A DNA stretch of 64,000 nt from JAEUIZ01 sp046155605 (GCA_046155605.1 JBJXFQ010000021.1:1-64000), one strand, 5' to 3'; positions 52,031 through 61,812 are shown, counted from the stretch's first letter. Numbers and translations: made by a program. Notes: a model not told the origin generated them from the letters alone.

Positions 52031-54825
52031 ACAACGAGGCACGGATGCGAACACGCCCCACCACTCCGCTCCATTTCTTGCTCACGCTGGCGCTGATCGG
52101 CGTGGCATTGCTATCGCCGCCGGGAGCCGAGGCACAGATTCAGGTCGATCCGCCGCGGCCCATCTCCGAGCCGCCCAAGCTTGCCGACGCCGTCACCTCG
52201 CTTCTGGAAGCGCCGTTTCTTCGCGTCGATGAAGCGAAGGACCTCCGCGTCTTCCACGGATTGTGGAAGCCCGAGGACCTCGACACGCCTGCCCGCCGCG
52301 CGCTGGCGGCGCTCATCGACGGTCGCTTTGATGACCCCTCGCTCGCCGACCCCGCCGCCGATCCGTTGGACCGTGCCGAGGCAATGTTGTCGCGTGGCCG
52401 TGCCTCTGAGGCGATCAGACTCATCGGCGACCTGACGACGCCGCGCGCCCGCCGCTTACGCGCCGAGGCGTTCGAGTCGCTCGGCGAGCGCGATCGCGCC
52501 GCCGCGGAAGCGGACGGCCTGCGAGTGGCCCTTGCCGAAGGTCAGTTGCAGTCCCCCGCTGATGCGGTCGAGGGCGTGCGCGCGATGCGAGTGCTGGTGC
52601 GGCTTCGTCCGCAGCAGCAACCAGCGGGCGGCGACTTCCGCCGAATGATGGCCAATCTCGGCGCGGCCCGAGAGCGGGGCGGCCGACTCGATTGGCGCAT
52701 CCCGCTCGCCGAGGCCGAGTTGCTCTTCGAGAAGCACAACCGGCCCGAGGGCGGTCAGGCGGTGACGCGTGCGCTCTCACTGAATCCACGGGCCGCTCGC
52801 GCTTGGCATCTCGTGGGCCTCGCGGCGGTAGACGGGTTTGACTTTCAGAACGCCGAGGCCGTCGCGGGTCGCATCGAAGTGCTCGCAGACGAACCCTCGC
52901 CGCTGGCCGCCGACGTTCTCGCCCGCGCTCGCCTGAAGCAAAACGATCCCGGCGGTGCAAATGAGGCGATCGAGCCCATCCTCGACGATTACGGTGAGAC
53001 GGCAGCCATGATCTCGTTGCGGGCCTCGATCGCCGCTGCTGAGTATCGCCCCGAGATCGTCGAGGGCTTTTTGCGTCAGCACGACGCGCTCGAGCCCGGC
53101 TCACCAGATGCGCTCCTCGACGTTGGTCGCACGCTCAGCGACGCCCGGCAATATGAGATGGCGGCGGGCTACCTCCGCCGCGCCGCCGAGCGTGCGCCGT
53201 TTCGTGCCGAGCCGCACGCGCAACTCGGGCTGATGGGCCTTCAGTCGGGCGACGACGCGCGGGCCGTCGAATCGCTCGCGCGCGCCGCCGAACTCGATCC
53301 GTTCGATTCACGCGTGGAAAACTCGCTGAAACTCGCGCGCGAGTTGCAGACCTATGCCCGCATCGAGACCCCGCACTTCGTCATCCGTCACAAGCCGGGG
53401 GTCGATCTGGTGCTCGCCGAGCAGATGCCCGATGCACTCGAGGCGATGCACCGTCGAGTGACGGGCAGCGGTCCGGGCGGGATCGACCATGTGCCGGATC
53501 GAAAGACGATCATCGACCTCATGCCGGATCACCGCTGGTTCTCGGTGCGCATCGCGGGCGTGACGCGGATCCACACGATGGCGGCCTCGACCGGCCCGAC
53601 CATCGCCATGGAATCGCCGCGTGAAGGTCCGGGCCACAGCATCGGCGCGTATGACTGGCTTCGCGTGGTTCGACACGAGTACACGCACACCGTCTCGCTT
53701 TCGCGCACGCGCAACCGCATCCCGCACTGGTTCACCGAGGCCGCGGCGGTCTATCTTGAGGACTCGCCGCGAGACTACTCGGCGTGCAAGATGCTCGAAG
53801 CGGCGCTCGAGGCCGGCGAACTGTTCGATCTAACATCGATTAACCTGGCGTTCATCCGGCCGCGGCGACCCACGGATCGCTCGCTCGCCTATGCGCAGAG
53901 CCATTGGATGTACGAGTTCATCATCACCCGCTGGGGCGAGCGCGCACCACTCGATCTGATGGACCGCTACGCCGAGGGCGATCGCGAGTCGCGCGCGTTC
54001 CCGCATGTGTTGAAGGTCTCAACGGCCGAGTTTCTCGCTGATTTCAAGGCCTGGGCACGCGAACAACTGACCACATGGGGCCTGGGCCAGCGCCCCGGCG
54101 AGCCGACGATCGCGCAAGTGCTTCTTGCCGAGGCCGCGGGCGACGAGCCCGGCCGCGAACGCCTCGCCGGCGATCTCGGCAAGCACCTCGAAGACGTCGC
54201 CTCAGATGCCGCTGCCGGCGCGAACGGTCGTCACTCGTGGGAGCCGGAACTTCCCGCGCCGAACGCGGAGATGGCCCGTCGCTGGCTGGATCGCTATCCG
54301 AAGAGCCCAGACATTCTCGAGGCCGCGATTCGATTTGCGCTCAAAGACGCTGACGGCAAGCCCACGCCCGAGATCGTTCCGTTGCTGCATCGTTATGCCG
54401 AAGTGCGGCCCGTCGATCCGCTCCCGCACCAACTCCTCGCGCGGCTCGCGCTCGAGCGTGTAGCGGCGGGCGACGGGGGGAGCGCGGCCGAGGCCAGCCG
54501 CCAGGCCATTGCCCACCTCCAATACCTCGACGCCCGCGAGCAGAACTCGCCCGTGTATTCGGCGGAACTGGCGCGGCTCTACGCGAGAGGTGAAGATTGG
54601 ACGCGGGCGCAGGCCTTTGCCGCGCGGGCGGTCACGATCTCGCCGTATGACGCACCGATGCGTGAGTTGGCGGCGCGGGTCGCGATCCAGTGCAAGGACT
54701 TTGCGACGGCGCGGAGGCATCTGGTGGCCCTCACGCACCTGGAGCCGACGCAGCAGGCGCGACACCAGCAGCGGATCGACGCGCTGGATCGGCTGACGCG
54801 CGACGGGACGCCGCGGGAGAAGTAG
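52027..54825 (+). CDS. TPR-containing zinc metalloprotease
   Basis: 932 residues from ATG 52027 (overlapping the preceding stop); an ATG at 52045 would also give a signal peptide (LHFLLTLALIGVALLSPPGAEAQ). Residues about 120-440 are TPR-like helices (for example ALSLNPRAARAWHLVGLAA, EPHAQLGLMGLQSGDDARA). The peptidase part (about 440-690) has HExxH in VRHEYTHTVSLSR and, after about 20 residues, FTEAAAVYLED with the third ligand Glu: a gluzincin-like site of the peptidase MA-like type. More TPRs follow (about 790-920). Periplasmic. Coupled to the LolA-like gene. Substrate unknown. Confidence 0.75.
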   Translation: MNNEARMRTRPTTPLHFLLTLALIGVALLSPPGAEAQIQVDPPRPISEPPKLADAVTSLLEAPFLRVDEAKDLRVFHGLWKPEDLDTPARRALAALIDGRFDDPSLADPAADPLDRAEAMLSRGRASEAIRLIGDLTTPRARRLRAEAFESLGERDRAAAEADGLRVALAEGQLQSPADAVEGVRAMRVLVRLRPQQQPAGGDFRRMMANLGAARERGGRLDWRIPLAEAELLFEKHNRPEGGQAVTRALSLNPRAARAWHLVGLAAVDGFDFQNAEAVAGRIEVLADEPSPLAADVLARARLKQNDPGGANEAIEPILDDYGETAAMISLRASIAAAEYRPEIVEGFLRQHDALEPGSPDALLDVGRTLSDARQYEMAAGYLRRAAERAPFRAEPHAQLGLMGLQSGDDARAVESLARAAELDPFDSRVENSLKLARELQTYARIETPHFVIRHKPGVDLVLAEQMPDALEAMHRRVTGSGPGGIDHVPDRKTIIDLMPDHRWFSVRIAGVTRIHTMAASTGPTIAMESPREGPGHSIGAYDWLRVVRHEYTHTVSLSRTRNRIPHWFTEAAAVYLEDSPRDYSACKMLEAALEAGELFDLTSINLAFIRPRRPTDRSLAYAQSHWMYEFIITRWGERAPLDLMDRYAEGDRESRAFPHVLKVSTAEFLADFKAWAREQLTTWGLGQRPGEPTIAQVLLAEAAGDEPGRERLAGDLGKHLEDVASDAAAGANGRHSWEPELPAPNAEMARRWLDRYPKSPDILEAAIRFALKDADGKPTPEIVPLLHRYAEVRPVDPLPHQLLARLALERVAAGDGGSAAEASRQAIAHLQYLDAREQNSPVYSAELARLYARGEDWTRAQAFAARAVTISPYDAPMRELAARVAIQCKDFATARRHLVALTHLEPTQQARHQQRIDALDRLTRDGTPREK

Positions 54826-54855
54826 GACGGGAGGAAGAGGGGCAACTCGCGCGGC

Positions 54856-55686
54856 TTGGCTCTACGATCGCGTGTGGCCCGATCCAGCAAAGCAACTATT
54901 GCGGTGTCGAAGAGTTCGCAAGTCGAGGCGCCGATCACACCGCTGCATATCCCAAGGTCGGCTCGCGGCATCATTCTCTTTGGCGGGGCGTTTGATCCGC
55001 CACACAAATGGCACACGCGCGTCGCGGTCGCTGCGCGGCGACAACTCTTCCCGCGCGACGGGTGGATCGTCTTTGTGCCCACGGGCCGATCGCCGCTGAA
55101 AGCGGGGCCGGTGGCATCGGCTGCGGATCGCGTGGCGATGCTGCGGCTTGCGACGAAACGGCTGAAGCGAGTGCGCATCTGGACCGACGAGATCGACCGG
55201 GGCGAGTTTGCTGCATCGGGAGGCCGCGGCGGCAGCAAGGGACGAGGGCGCACGGACTCAGCCGGCGCGCGGCCCAGTTATACGATCGACACCGTGCGTC
55301 GGCTTCGGCAGATCGTCGCAGTAGATCTACCTATCCGGCTGCTTATCGGTGCAGATCAGGCCGTGCAGTTTCACAAGTGGCGCGACTTCCGCGAGTTGCT
55401 GACGCTGGCGGAGCCGGTGGTGGTGCCGAGGCCGCCGATCGACAGCGCCAAGAAGTTCCTCGCTGCGCTGCGGCAAAGCGGGGCATGGGTGTCTAGTGCT
55501 GCTGATGACTGGCGGGCACGGTTAATCTCCACCGCCGCATCTCGGGTTTCCTCGTCAGAGGTTCGGCGTGTGCTGTCTGCAGGAGGAAAGGGTGAAACAT
55601 CGATGTCACCAGCTGTCGCCAACTTTACACGTCGGACTCGCCTGTACCGCCCCGAACTGTCGTTGTACCAGTTGCCAGTTCGCTGA
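54856..55686 (+). CDS. nadD: Nicotinate-nucleotide adenylyltransferase
   Basis: Joins nicotinate mononucleotide and ATP in NAD synthesis. The nucleotidylyl motif is GGAFDPPHKWHTRVA (GxFDPxHxxH retained) and the ATP-binding end is SSSEVRRVL (corresponds to ISSTxIR). Start is uncertain: TTG 54856 or a GTG a few codons later. About 35 extra residues precede the motif, and a Gly/Arg-rich loop (GGRGGSKGRG, about residues 130-140) is inserted. 276 residues against the usual 190-220. The last 81 bases overlap the convergent 55606 gene. Confidence 0.85.
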   Translation: MALRSRVARSSKATIAVSKSSQVEAPITPLHIPRSARGIILFGGAFDPPHKWHTRVAVAARRQLFPRDGWIVFVPTGRSPLKAGPVASAADRVAMLRLATKRLKRVRIWTDEIDRGEFAASGGRGGSKGRGRTDSAGARPSYTIDTVRRLRQIVAVDLPIRLLIGADQAVQFHKWRDFRELLTLAEPVVVPRPPIDSAKKFLAALRQSGAWVSSAADDWRARLISTAASRVSSSEVRRVLSAGGKGETSMSPAVANFTRRTRLYRPELSLYQLPVR

Positions 55687-56745
55687 CGGATCTTTCCCGA
55701 TGAGCGTGATAAAGGCGCAGATGCCGACGCCGATCCATGCAAAGTAGCGCATGCGGCGGAAGACCTTCCCGTACGCGATCAGGATCGTCTGTGGGTGAGC
55801 CTCCCATGCCAGCAGCACGTCTGTGACAGTTTTCGGACGGCATCGCTGAACTTTCCATTCGCGCGGATTGTTCGTATTGCCCAAAACGGGGTGATGTTCA
55901 CACGACAAAACGCCTCTCACAAGGTCACTCGCTTCCTGGGCGGGCCGCAGGTGAAGTACCTGGCGCAAAGCATCCTCGAGACGATCGGCTGCCGCAAATG
56001 TGGCGACTGCCACGGGCAACCGATCGCCGTGTTTCGAAAGCCACTGAATGTCATAGGTCTCGTCCAGCTGGTGGGTTCCATAGCTCTGGTCTAACTTCTG
56101 GGTTCCATAGGTCTCGTCCAGCTGGTGGAGATGGTTTTGCAGCCGAGTGGCAGCATTCGTGAACTTGGATTTAAATGTTACACTCACGTCATCGGTTGCT
56201 GGCGGCATTGGCACTATCTGCTTGTCCACAATCGACCATCCGGAACGGTAGAACCAGATACCTTTGACCTTGCAGCTGCTGCACACCCAGTTAAACCAGT
56301 TGTGCGTGACGGGAAAGCCGGCCGCCGCGTGGCATACAGCTGCATGGATTGCCGTGCCAGAGTAGATCTGGTACGCCCCGTGCAACTTCTTCGCCACCGC
56401 GTCGATGAACGCGTTTGCTACTGGCAGAATTGCAATCAGACCGAGGGTGATGAACACTCGTAGCAGGAGATGCAGGTCGATCGCGAAGTGGGTGACGGCA
56501 GCCACCGCGACCCCGCCTATCGTAAGAACTGTGTACAGCAACTTCGTTGACTCGATGTATTTATCTCGCGCCTCGATCACGTCGTGGATCAGGCCCGTCA
56601 GATAGTTGCCGAGCCCCTCACCCTGCTCGGTAAACAACCTGGTTTGGCGCAAGGCATCAGCCTGCTTGTACAGCCATTCGCTGTCCTCCCAGTCCTTGTG
56701 GATCGGTGGCGGAACACGCTCAGATGGCCAAGAGCAGTCCGACAT
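55606..56745 (-). CDS. Hypothetical membrane protein with 9-residue tandem repeats
   Basis: 379 residues. Two membrane spans near residues 68-112 (LLYTVLTIGGVAVAAV and LLLRVFITLGLIAILPVANAF), a Cys-containing loop (CSSCK), three 9-residue repeats around residues 205-231 (LDETYGTQK, LDQSYGTHQ, LDETYDIQW) and a C-terminal span (FAWIGVGICAFITLIG). Codon use and base composition are less GC-rich than its neighbours. It overlaps the 3' end of nadD on the opposite strand by 81 bases. No family recognised; foreign origin is possible. Confidence 0.6.
   Translation of the reverse strand: MSDCSWPSERVPPPIHKDWEDSEWLYKQADALRQTRLFTEQGEGLGNYLTGLIHDVIEARDKYIESTKLLYTVLTIGGVAVAAVTHFAIDLHLLLRVFITLGLIAILPVANAFIDAVAKKLHGAYQIYSGTAIHAAVCHAAAGFPVTHNWFNWVCSSCKVKGIWFYRSGWSIVDKQIVPMPPATDDVSVTFKSKFTNAATRLQNHLHQLDETYGTQKLDQSYGTHQLDETYDIQWLSKHGDRLPVAVATFAAADRLEDALRQVLHLRPAQEASDLVRGVLSCEHHPVLGNTNNPREWKVQRCRPKTVTDVLLAWEAHPQTILIAYGKVFRRMRYFAWIGVGICAFITLIGKDPSANWQLVQRQFGAVQASPTCKVGDSW
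56052..56130 (-). repeat. Three 27-bp tandem repeats inside the 55606 gene
   Basis: Units begin at 56052, 56079 and 56106 (CATAGGTCTCGTCCAGCTGG on the plus strand); the first and third are nearly identical and the middle one diverged. They encode three 9-residue repeats in frame. Confidence 0.85.
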
Positions 56746-56777
56746 GAGTTCGCCTCCGCACTCCAGCTGCTAGACAA

Positions 56778-57929
56778 TCACCCCACCGCCTTCTTCAACC
56801 CCTCCGCCTTGTCCGTCTTCTCCCACGTAAAGAAATCCCCCTGCGGCGGGCGGCCAAAGTGCCCGTGCCGCGCCGTCGTGCGATAGATCGGCTTCCGCAA
56901 CGACAGCGAATCGATGATCCCCCGCGGCGTCAGTTTGAAATGCTCGCGGATCGCCTTGCTGATCTTCTCCTCGTCCGCCTTGGCCGTCCCCTGGCAATCG
57001 ACGAGCACGCTCGTGGGCTCGGCCACGCCGATCGCATAGGAGAGCTGCACCTCGCACCGCTCGGCCAGCCCCGCCGCCACCACGTTCTTCGCGATATACC
57101 GAGCCATGTACGCGGCCGAGCGATCGACCTTCGTCGGGTCCTTCCCGCTGAAGGCCCCGCCGCCGTGGCGACCCATCCCGCCATAGGTGTCCACGATGAT
57201 CTTGCGGCCCGTCAGCCCGGTGTCGCCGTGCGGCCCGCCGATCTCAAAGCGACCCGTCGGATTCACATGCACCTTGATGCCGGGGTTCCACCACTCCTTG
57301 AGCACCGGCTTGAAGACCTCGTCGATCACCAGCCGCTTGAGCGAGTCCTGCCGATCGTTCCAGGTCTTGTCGTGCTGGGTGGAGAGGACGAGGGTATCAA
57401 CGCGAACGGGTCGCAGGCCGTCATATTCGATGGTCACCTGGCTCTTGGCATCGGGTCGAAGCCCGGGCACGATTCCCTCGCGCCGCACATGCGCCTGCTG
57501 CTCGACGAGCCGATGCGCGAGTTGGATCGGCAGGGGCATCAGTTCCGGCGTGTCCTTGCACGCGAAGCCGAACATCATCCCCTGGTCGCCCGCGCCGTCC
57601 CGATCGACTCCCATCGCGATGTCCGGCGACTGACGCTTGATGCTCGAGAGCACGGCGCACGACTCGTAGTCGAACTTCATGTCGGCGGAGGTGTAGCCGA
57701 TTTCCTTGATGACGTCCCGGACGAGGTCGGGAATCTCGACGTAGGCCTTGGTGGTGACCTCGCCGGCGATGACGGCCATGCCCGTCGAGACGAGCGTCTC
57801 GCACGCGACGCGGCTGTACGGGTCCTGCTCGAGCATGGCGTCGAGGATCGCGTCGGAGATCTGGTCGGCCACCTTGTCGGGATGGCCCATCGAAACGGAC
57901 TCGGACGTGAACAGTGCGGCACGCGGCAT
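56778..57929 (-). CDS. metK: S-adenosylmethionine synthetase
   Basis: Makes SAM from methionine and ATP. 383 residues from ATG 57929 (GAGGG 8 bases upstream); a longer frame upstream is not conserved. Conserved motifs: FTSESVSMGHPDKVADQIS, the methionine/ATP loop GAGDQGMMFGFA, and the P-loop-like GGGAFSGKDPTKVDRS. All catalytic lysine and aspartate segments appear intact. Usual length. No SAM riboswitch was recognised in the 174 bases upstream. Confidence 0.97.
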   Translation of the reverse strand: MPRAALFTSESVSMGHPDKVADQISDAILDAMLEQDPYSRVACETLVSTGMAVIAGEVTTKAYVEIPDLVRDVIKEIGYTSADMKFDYESCAVLSSIKRQSPDIAMGVDRDGAGDQGMMFGFACKDTPELMPLPIQLAHRLVEQQAHVRREGIVPGLRPDAKSQVTIEYDGLRPVRVDTLVLSTQHDKTWNDRQDSLKRLVIDEVFKPVLKEWWNPGIKVHVNPTGRFEIGGPHGDTGLTGRKIIVDTYGGMGRHGGGAFSGKDPTKVDRSAAYMARYIAKNVVAAGLAERCEVQLSYAIGVAEPTSVLVDCQGTAKADEEKISKAIREHFKLTPRGIIDSLSLRKPIYRTTARHGHFGRPPQGDFFTWEKTDKAEGLKKAVG

Positions 57930-58052
57930 GGTCAAACCCTCAAAAGTGGCGTCAGGATCGAGAGGCCTACAGGATAGCGCGGCTCGCCATTGCGGGGTAT
58001 GCGGAGTATGGCTGCCTAGGCCGATGGCCTCGCGCGGAATCTCAAAAACTGC

Positions 58053-58080
58053 TTGCCAAATCTCCGGAATCTGATACGCT
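58053..58080 (+). promoter_or_regulatory. Putative promoter for the Kelch/dockerin gene
   Basis: TTGCCA (58053-58058), 16-base spacer, TACGCT (58075-58080); AAGGAG follows and then ATG 58104. Confidence 0.45.
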
Positions 58081-58103
58081 GCGAAGACCCAAGGAGCGAT
58101 CCC

Positions 58104-59561
58104 ATGCTGCGTCCAGGCCTGCTTGCCGCGCTTGCCGTTTGTCCCGCGTGCGTCGCGCAGACGTGTTTCTGGACGAACGCGAATGTCAACGGTCCATCCG
58201 CTCGCTACGGGCACGCGATGGCCTATGACTCCACGCGCGGAGTGGTGGTGCTGTTCGGGGGCTCGGCGAGTTCGACGAGTTCCAGTTCGCTCAGCGACAC
58301 ATGGGAGTGGAACGGCTCCGCGTGGACTTTGCGAGCATCCGGGGGCACCCCAGCGCGAACGTCCATGAAGATGACCTTTGATTCAGCGCGTAAACGGACG
58401 GTGATGTTTGGCGGCTACACCGCGTCCGGCGCGAACAGTGGAGAAACATGGGAATGGGACGGCTCCGCGTGGACCCTTGCCGCGACCACCGGGCCTCTGC
58501 GTCGGTACGCCCACGGCCTGACCTATGACTCTCACCGCGGCAGGACTGTGCTGCACGGCGGCACGCACTATACCAGTACGGTCTACATTCGTCAGCGAGA
58601 CACGTGGGAGTGGAACGGAGCAGCGTGGACTCTCGTCTTCGAAGAAGGCCCCTTGCGAAGCTCACACGCCTTGACCTTCGACTCAAGCCAGAATCGAACG
58701 GTTCTCTATGGGGGTTCTAACGAGTCGGGCTTTTTGACCAGCGAAACCTGGGAGTGGGATGGGATGTCGTGGCTGCTCGCGGGCACGGCCGGTCCTTCTC
58801 TCAGCTCACCCGCGCTTGCATATGACACAATCCAAAATCGAACCATTCTCGCCGCAGGGTGGCGCCCGCAAAACACCCACGACATCGACACATGGGAGCG
58901 GATCGGCGCAACGTGGCTGAAACGTGCCAATACGGGACCACTTTCGCGCTCCAGCGCCGAAATGGTCTTTGATGCGGCACGAGGACGGTTGGTCCTCTTC
59001 GGCGGCCTCGCGACCCTATACCCCGGCGGCTCGCTCGCCGGCACCTGGATTGGCGATGCCAACGCCTCGGCACCTTTCCTCGTCATCACCCAGCACCCGG
59101 TGCCTACGACCGTCGCGCCGGCACAGACCACGATGCTGTCTGTTGCAGCGACTGGCGCGGGGGACCTTACCTATCAATGGCGCAGACAAGGTGTCAACTT
59201 GGTTGAGGGCGGCTCGTACTCGGGCACTCGGGCTGCAACGCTGACCATCAGCCCCGCCGAATGCCATATGGTTGGCACCTTTGACGCCATCGTCAGTGAC
59301 GCGTGCGGGTCGGCGCAGAGTGCGTCGGTAATGCTCACCGTCACACCCTGCCCCTATGAGTGCTACGCCAACTGCGACTCGAGCACAGTTCTTCCCTTCC
59401 TCAATGTCAACGATTTCATCTGCTTCAATGAGAACTTTGCGGCCGGGTGCTCGGGACAGCCGGTGTGCTACGCCAACTGCGACCAATCCACGATTCCGCC
59501 GATCCTTAATGTCCTCGACTTCGTCTGCTTCAACAACCTGTTTGCCGCGGGATGCTCGTGA
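58104..59561 (+). CDS. Secreted Kelch-repeat protein with Ig-like domain and two GC-type dockerins
   Basis: 485 residues from ATG 58104 (AAGGAG upstream). Signal peptide MLRPGLLAALAVCPACVAQ. Six Kelch-like blades (DTWEWNGSAWTL, ETWEWDGSAWTLAATTG, LVLFGG) form a beta-propeller (about residues 30-330). An Ig-like domain follows (about 340-420, TYQWRRQGVNLVEGG). Two GC-type dockerin repeats end the protein (NCDSSTVLPFLNVNDFICF, NCDQSTIPPILNVLDFVCF). It is probably an extracellular binding protein. Separate operon from its neighbours. Confidence 0.85.
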   Translation: MLRPGLLAALAVCPACVAQTCFWTNANVNGPSARYGHAMAYDSTRGVVVLFGGSASSTSSSSLSDTWEWNGSAWTLRASGGTPARTSMKMTFDSARKRTVMFGGYTASGANSGETWEWDGSAWTLAATTGPLRRYAHGLTYDSHRGRTVLHGGTHYTSTVYIRQRDTWEWNGAAWTLVFEEGPLRSSHALTFDSSQNRTVLYGGSNESGFLTSETWEWDGMSWLLAGTAGPSLSSPALAYDTIQNRTILAAGWRPQNTHDIDTWERIGATWLKRANTGPLSRSSAEMVFDAARGRLVLFGGLATLYPGGSLAGTWIGDANASAPFLVITQHPVPTTVAPAQTTMLSVAATGAGDLTYQWRRQGVNLVEGGSYSGTRAATLTISPAECHMVGTFDAIVSDACGSAQSASVMLTVTPCPYECYANCDSSTVLPFLNVNDFICFNENFAAGCSGQPVCYANCDQSTIPPILNVLDFVCFNNLFAAGCS

Positions 59562-59606
59562 GCGATTGGAGGATCGGCGCTTCTGGCCTATGAGGCGTCA
59601 CAAAGC

Positions 59607-59626
59607 CCGATCGCTCGCGCGATCGG
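59607..59626. terminator. Hairpin between convergent genes
   Basis: CCGATCGC, loop TCGC, GCGATCGG: 8-bp perfect stem in the 82-base gap between the Kelch gene and the convergent oxidoreductase gene. No T-run. It could act in both directions. Confidence 0.45.
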
Positions 59627-59643
59627 CTCCATCATGCGCCGCG

Positions 59644-61023
59644 TCATCCCCCCACGACCTTCTCCTTCTCCGCATCCCACGTCATCACCTTGTTCTGCCG
59701 ATAGGCCTCGACGCCCATCTTGATCGCCACCATCGTCGAGCAGCCGAGGTCGATGTTGCAATCCGGCTTGGCCGTGCCGCGGATGGAATCGAGCCAGTTG
59801 CCGACGTGGTCGCGGCGCTTGGCGCACGCAATCTCGAACACGGCCTGTCCGTTGGCGGGAGTGGTGACGTCCTTGCCGTCGGCGTTCTTGGTCGTGGTAA
59901 CGCTCACCTTGTCGGCGTTCTTCTTGCGGAACTCCGGTGCCCAGACGCCCTGCTCGCTGAAGGCGAGTTTGCCCTGGTCGCCCCAGTCCGAGCCGTCCTT
60001 GAAGGCGAGCGTGCCGTACTGCCCGCGGATGACGGTGTCGAGGCCGACGTCGTTGGTCATGACGCTGGCAAGAACGATGGTGTGCTCGGAGGGATAGTCG
60101 ATCATCATCATGAAGGTGTCGGGGATGTCGCGCTCGTCCTTTTCGAGGAACTTGCCGCCGCTGGCGACGACGCGCTTGGGATACTCGCCGTCGGGGCCGG
60201 TGATGGCGAGCAGGAGCGGCGCGAGTTTGTGATAGAGCAGGTCGGTCGCGACGCCGCCGTTATAGGCGAAGTACTTGCGGAAGCGGAAGAAGTGGTCGGC
60301 GTTCCAAGGGATGCTGGCGGCCAGGCCGTGCTCGAGGCCCAGCCAGCGATTCCAATCAACGTAGCCCTCCGCCGACTTGTCCTGACTCGGGCCGGCGTCG
60401 GGGTCGATCGTCCAGTTGAACTGCCCGCCGCGCGAGTTGCGGCAGTAGGCGGACTGGCTCCAGACGACCTTGCCGATGCGTCCGGCGGCGATGGCGTCAC
60501 GGGCCTTCCATGTGCTGTCGAGGCTCGTGTATTGCGGGCCGACCTGAAGCACCTTGCCGGTGCGTTTGACGGCGTCGCGGCAGGCCAGCGCCTGCTCGAT
60601 CGTCAGCGAGAGCGGCTTCTCGCAGTAGACGTTCTTGCCGGCGTCCATCGCGTCGATGGCCATCTTGGTGTGCCAGTGATCGGGCGTGGCGATGAGGACG
60701 GCGTCGAGCGATTTGTCGTCGAGCAACTCGCGGTATTCCATCGTGTCGGCCGAGGCACTGCCGTCGATGACCTTGGCCGCGTTATTGAGTCGGCGGCGGT
60801 AGACATCGCAGACGCGAGTGACAGCGATGTTGTCGGCGGCGAGGCGACCCTTCAGCGAGTGCAGGTGGCTGGTGCCCATGCCGCCCGTGCCGATGACGCC
60901 AATGGTGATGCGGTCGTTCGATCCGCGGGCGCGGGCCCAGGAGAGCGCGGGCAAGGCCCACGCGGCAGCGGCGGCGCCGGCAGAGGCACCCAGGAAATGA
61001 CGGCGGGAGAGCGGGGTGGTCAT
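59644..61023 (-). CDS. Tat-exported Gfo/Idh/MocA family oxidoreductase
   Basis: 459 residues with a Tat signal peptide (SRRHFLGASAGAAAAAWALPALSWA). The NAD(P)-binding Rossmann domain opens ITIGVIGTGGMGTSHL and the catalytic EKPL motif is in VYCEKPLSLT; ATPDHWH is also conserved. C-terminal substrate domain (about 180-440) includes GGVATDLLYHKL. Family members act on sugars and inositols; substrate unknown. Typical planctomycete periplasmic form. Single gene. Confidence 0.88.
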   Translation of the reverse strand: MTTPLSRRHFLGASAGAAAAAWALPALSWARARGSNDRITIGVIGTGGMGTSHLHSLKGRLAADNIAVTRVCDVYRRRLNNAAKVIDGSASADTMEYRELLDDKSLDAVLIATPDHWHTKMAIDAMDAGKNVYCEKPLSLTIEQALACRDAVKRTGKVLQVGPQYTSLDSTWKARDAIAAGRIGKVVWSQSAYCRNSRGGQFNWTIDPDAGPSQDKSAEGYVDWNRWLGLEHGLAASIPWNADHFFRFRKYFAYNGGVATDLLYHKLAPLLLAITGPDGEYPKRVVASGGKFLEKDERDIPDTFMMMIDYPSEHTIVLASVMTNDVGLDTVIRGQYGTLAFKDGSDWGDQGKLAFSEQGVWAPEFRKKNADKVSVTTTKNADGKDVTTPANGQAVFEIACAKRRDHVGNWLDSIRGTAKPDCNIDLGCSTMVAIKMGVEAYRQNKVMTWDAEKEKVVGG

Positions 61024-61129
61024 GTGAGGCTCCGGGAACGTGTTGTGTCAGGGAAAGAATAGCAAAGGTAGCGGGCGTGTCGGGCAAACAAGTGCGTTCG
61101 AACGCGCTGGTTCGTGGTAGGATCGGTTG

Positions 61130-61747
61130 ATGGCGAAGTCGGTGCGTCAAGTCAATGAAGATGTGGTTCCGCACTGCGGTGCGTGCGGGTATTGCCTCGA
61201 AGGACTGGCGGGTTGTCGTTGCCCGGAATGTGGAGCGCCCGCTGGCGTCAAATCGTCTATCCCCACCTCAACCAGCGCCGCGGCGGTGATTGCAGGGGCG
61301 GCGGCTGTTCTGATCACGGGGCTTGCGGTTGTTGGTGGCGTTCCGCACTGGTACGCGCCGCTTCCTTTGACCGTGCTCATCCCGATGTTCATGGGGTTGC
61401 CCCACGCGGTAGTTGCCATCGCATGGTCTCTCCTCTTTGTCGTGTACGCGCGACTAGTGTGGATCGGTCGGCGCGAGATCTCGAATGTGTCGATTGGTTT
61501 GTTTCTGGTTGCGATGGCGATGAGCGCGGTTGTCTATGTCGGCGGCTTCGAATACGCAGGCCAGTACCAGGCGCCAGGTTATAGCGTATATGTGTCCGTC
61601 GCCGGCTGGACGCTCGTCGCTTTGCTCTGGACTTTACTGGTTATCAATATTCTTCGTCCACGACACTGGACGAACGCTGGCTTCCACTTTGTGCTCGGCG
61701 TCTGGTTCGTTGGCTGGGCGTTCCCGTACATGGGAGAGTTGCCCTGA
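61130..61747 (+). CDS. Zinc-ribbon multi-span membrane protein
   Basis: 205 residues from ATG 61130. An N-terminal zinc ribbon CGACGYCLEGLAGCRCPECG (about residues 17-36) is followed by about five membrane spans (from residue 55 on). This CGY...CPECG ribbon before membrane spans is characteristic of planctomycete membrane proteins. It has no known function. Confidence 0.75.
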   Translation: MAKSVRQVNEDVVPHCGACGYCLEGLAGCRCPECGAPAGVKSSIPTSTSAAAVIAGAAAVLITGLAVVGGVPHWYAPLPLTVLIPMFMGLPHAVVAIAWSLLFVVYARLVWIGRREISNVSIGLFLVAMAMSAVVYVGGFEYAGQYQAPGYSVYVSVAGWTLVALLWTLLVINILRPRHWTNAGFHFVLGVWFVGWAFPYMGELP

Positions 61748-61812
61748 GGATGCAAGCCGTGATAGCCGAGGCGTGAGGTGCGTGACGGCGGGCTTGGTCC
61801 CTACGATTCGGG

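Noticed and set aside
57930..58103. SAM riboswitch upstream of metK
   Set aside because: No SAM-I, SAM-II or SAM-V core was recognisable in the short leader.
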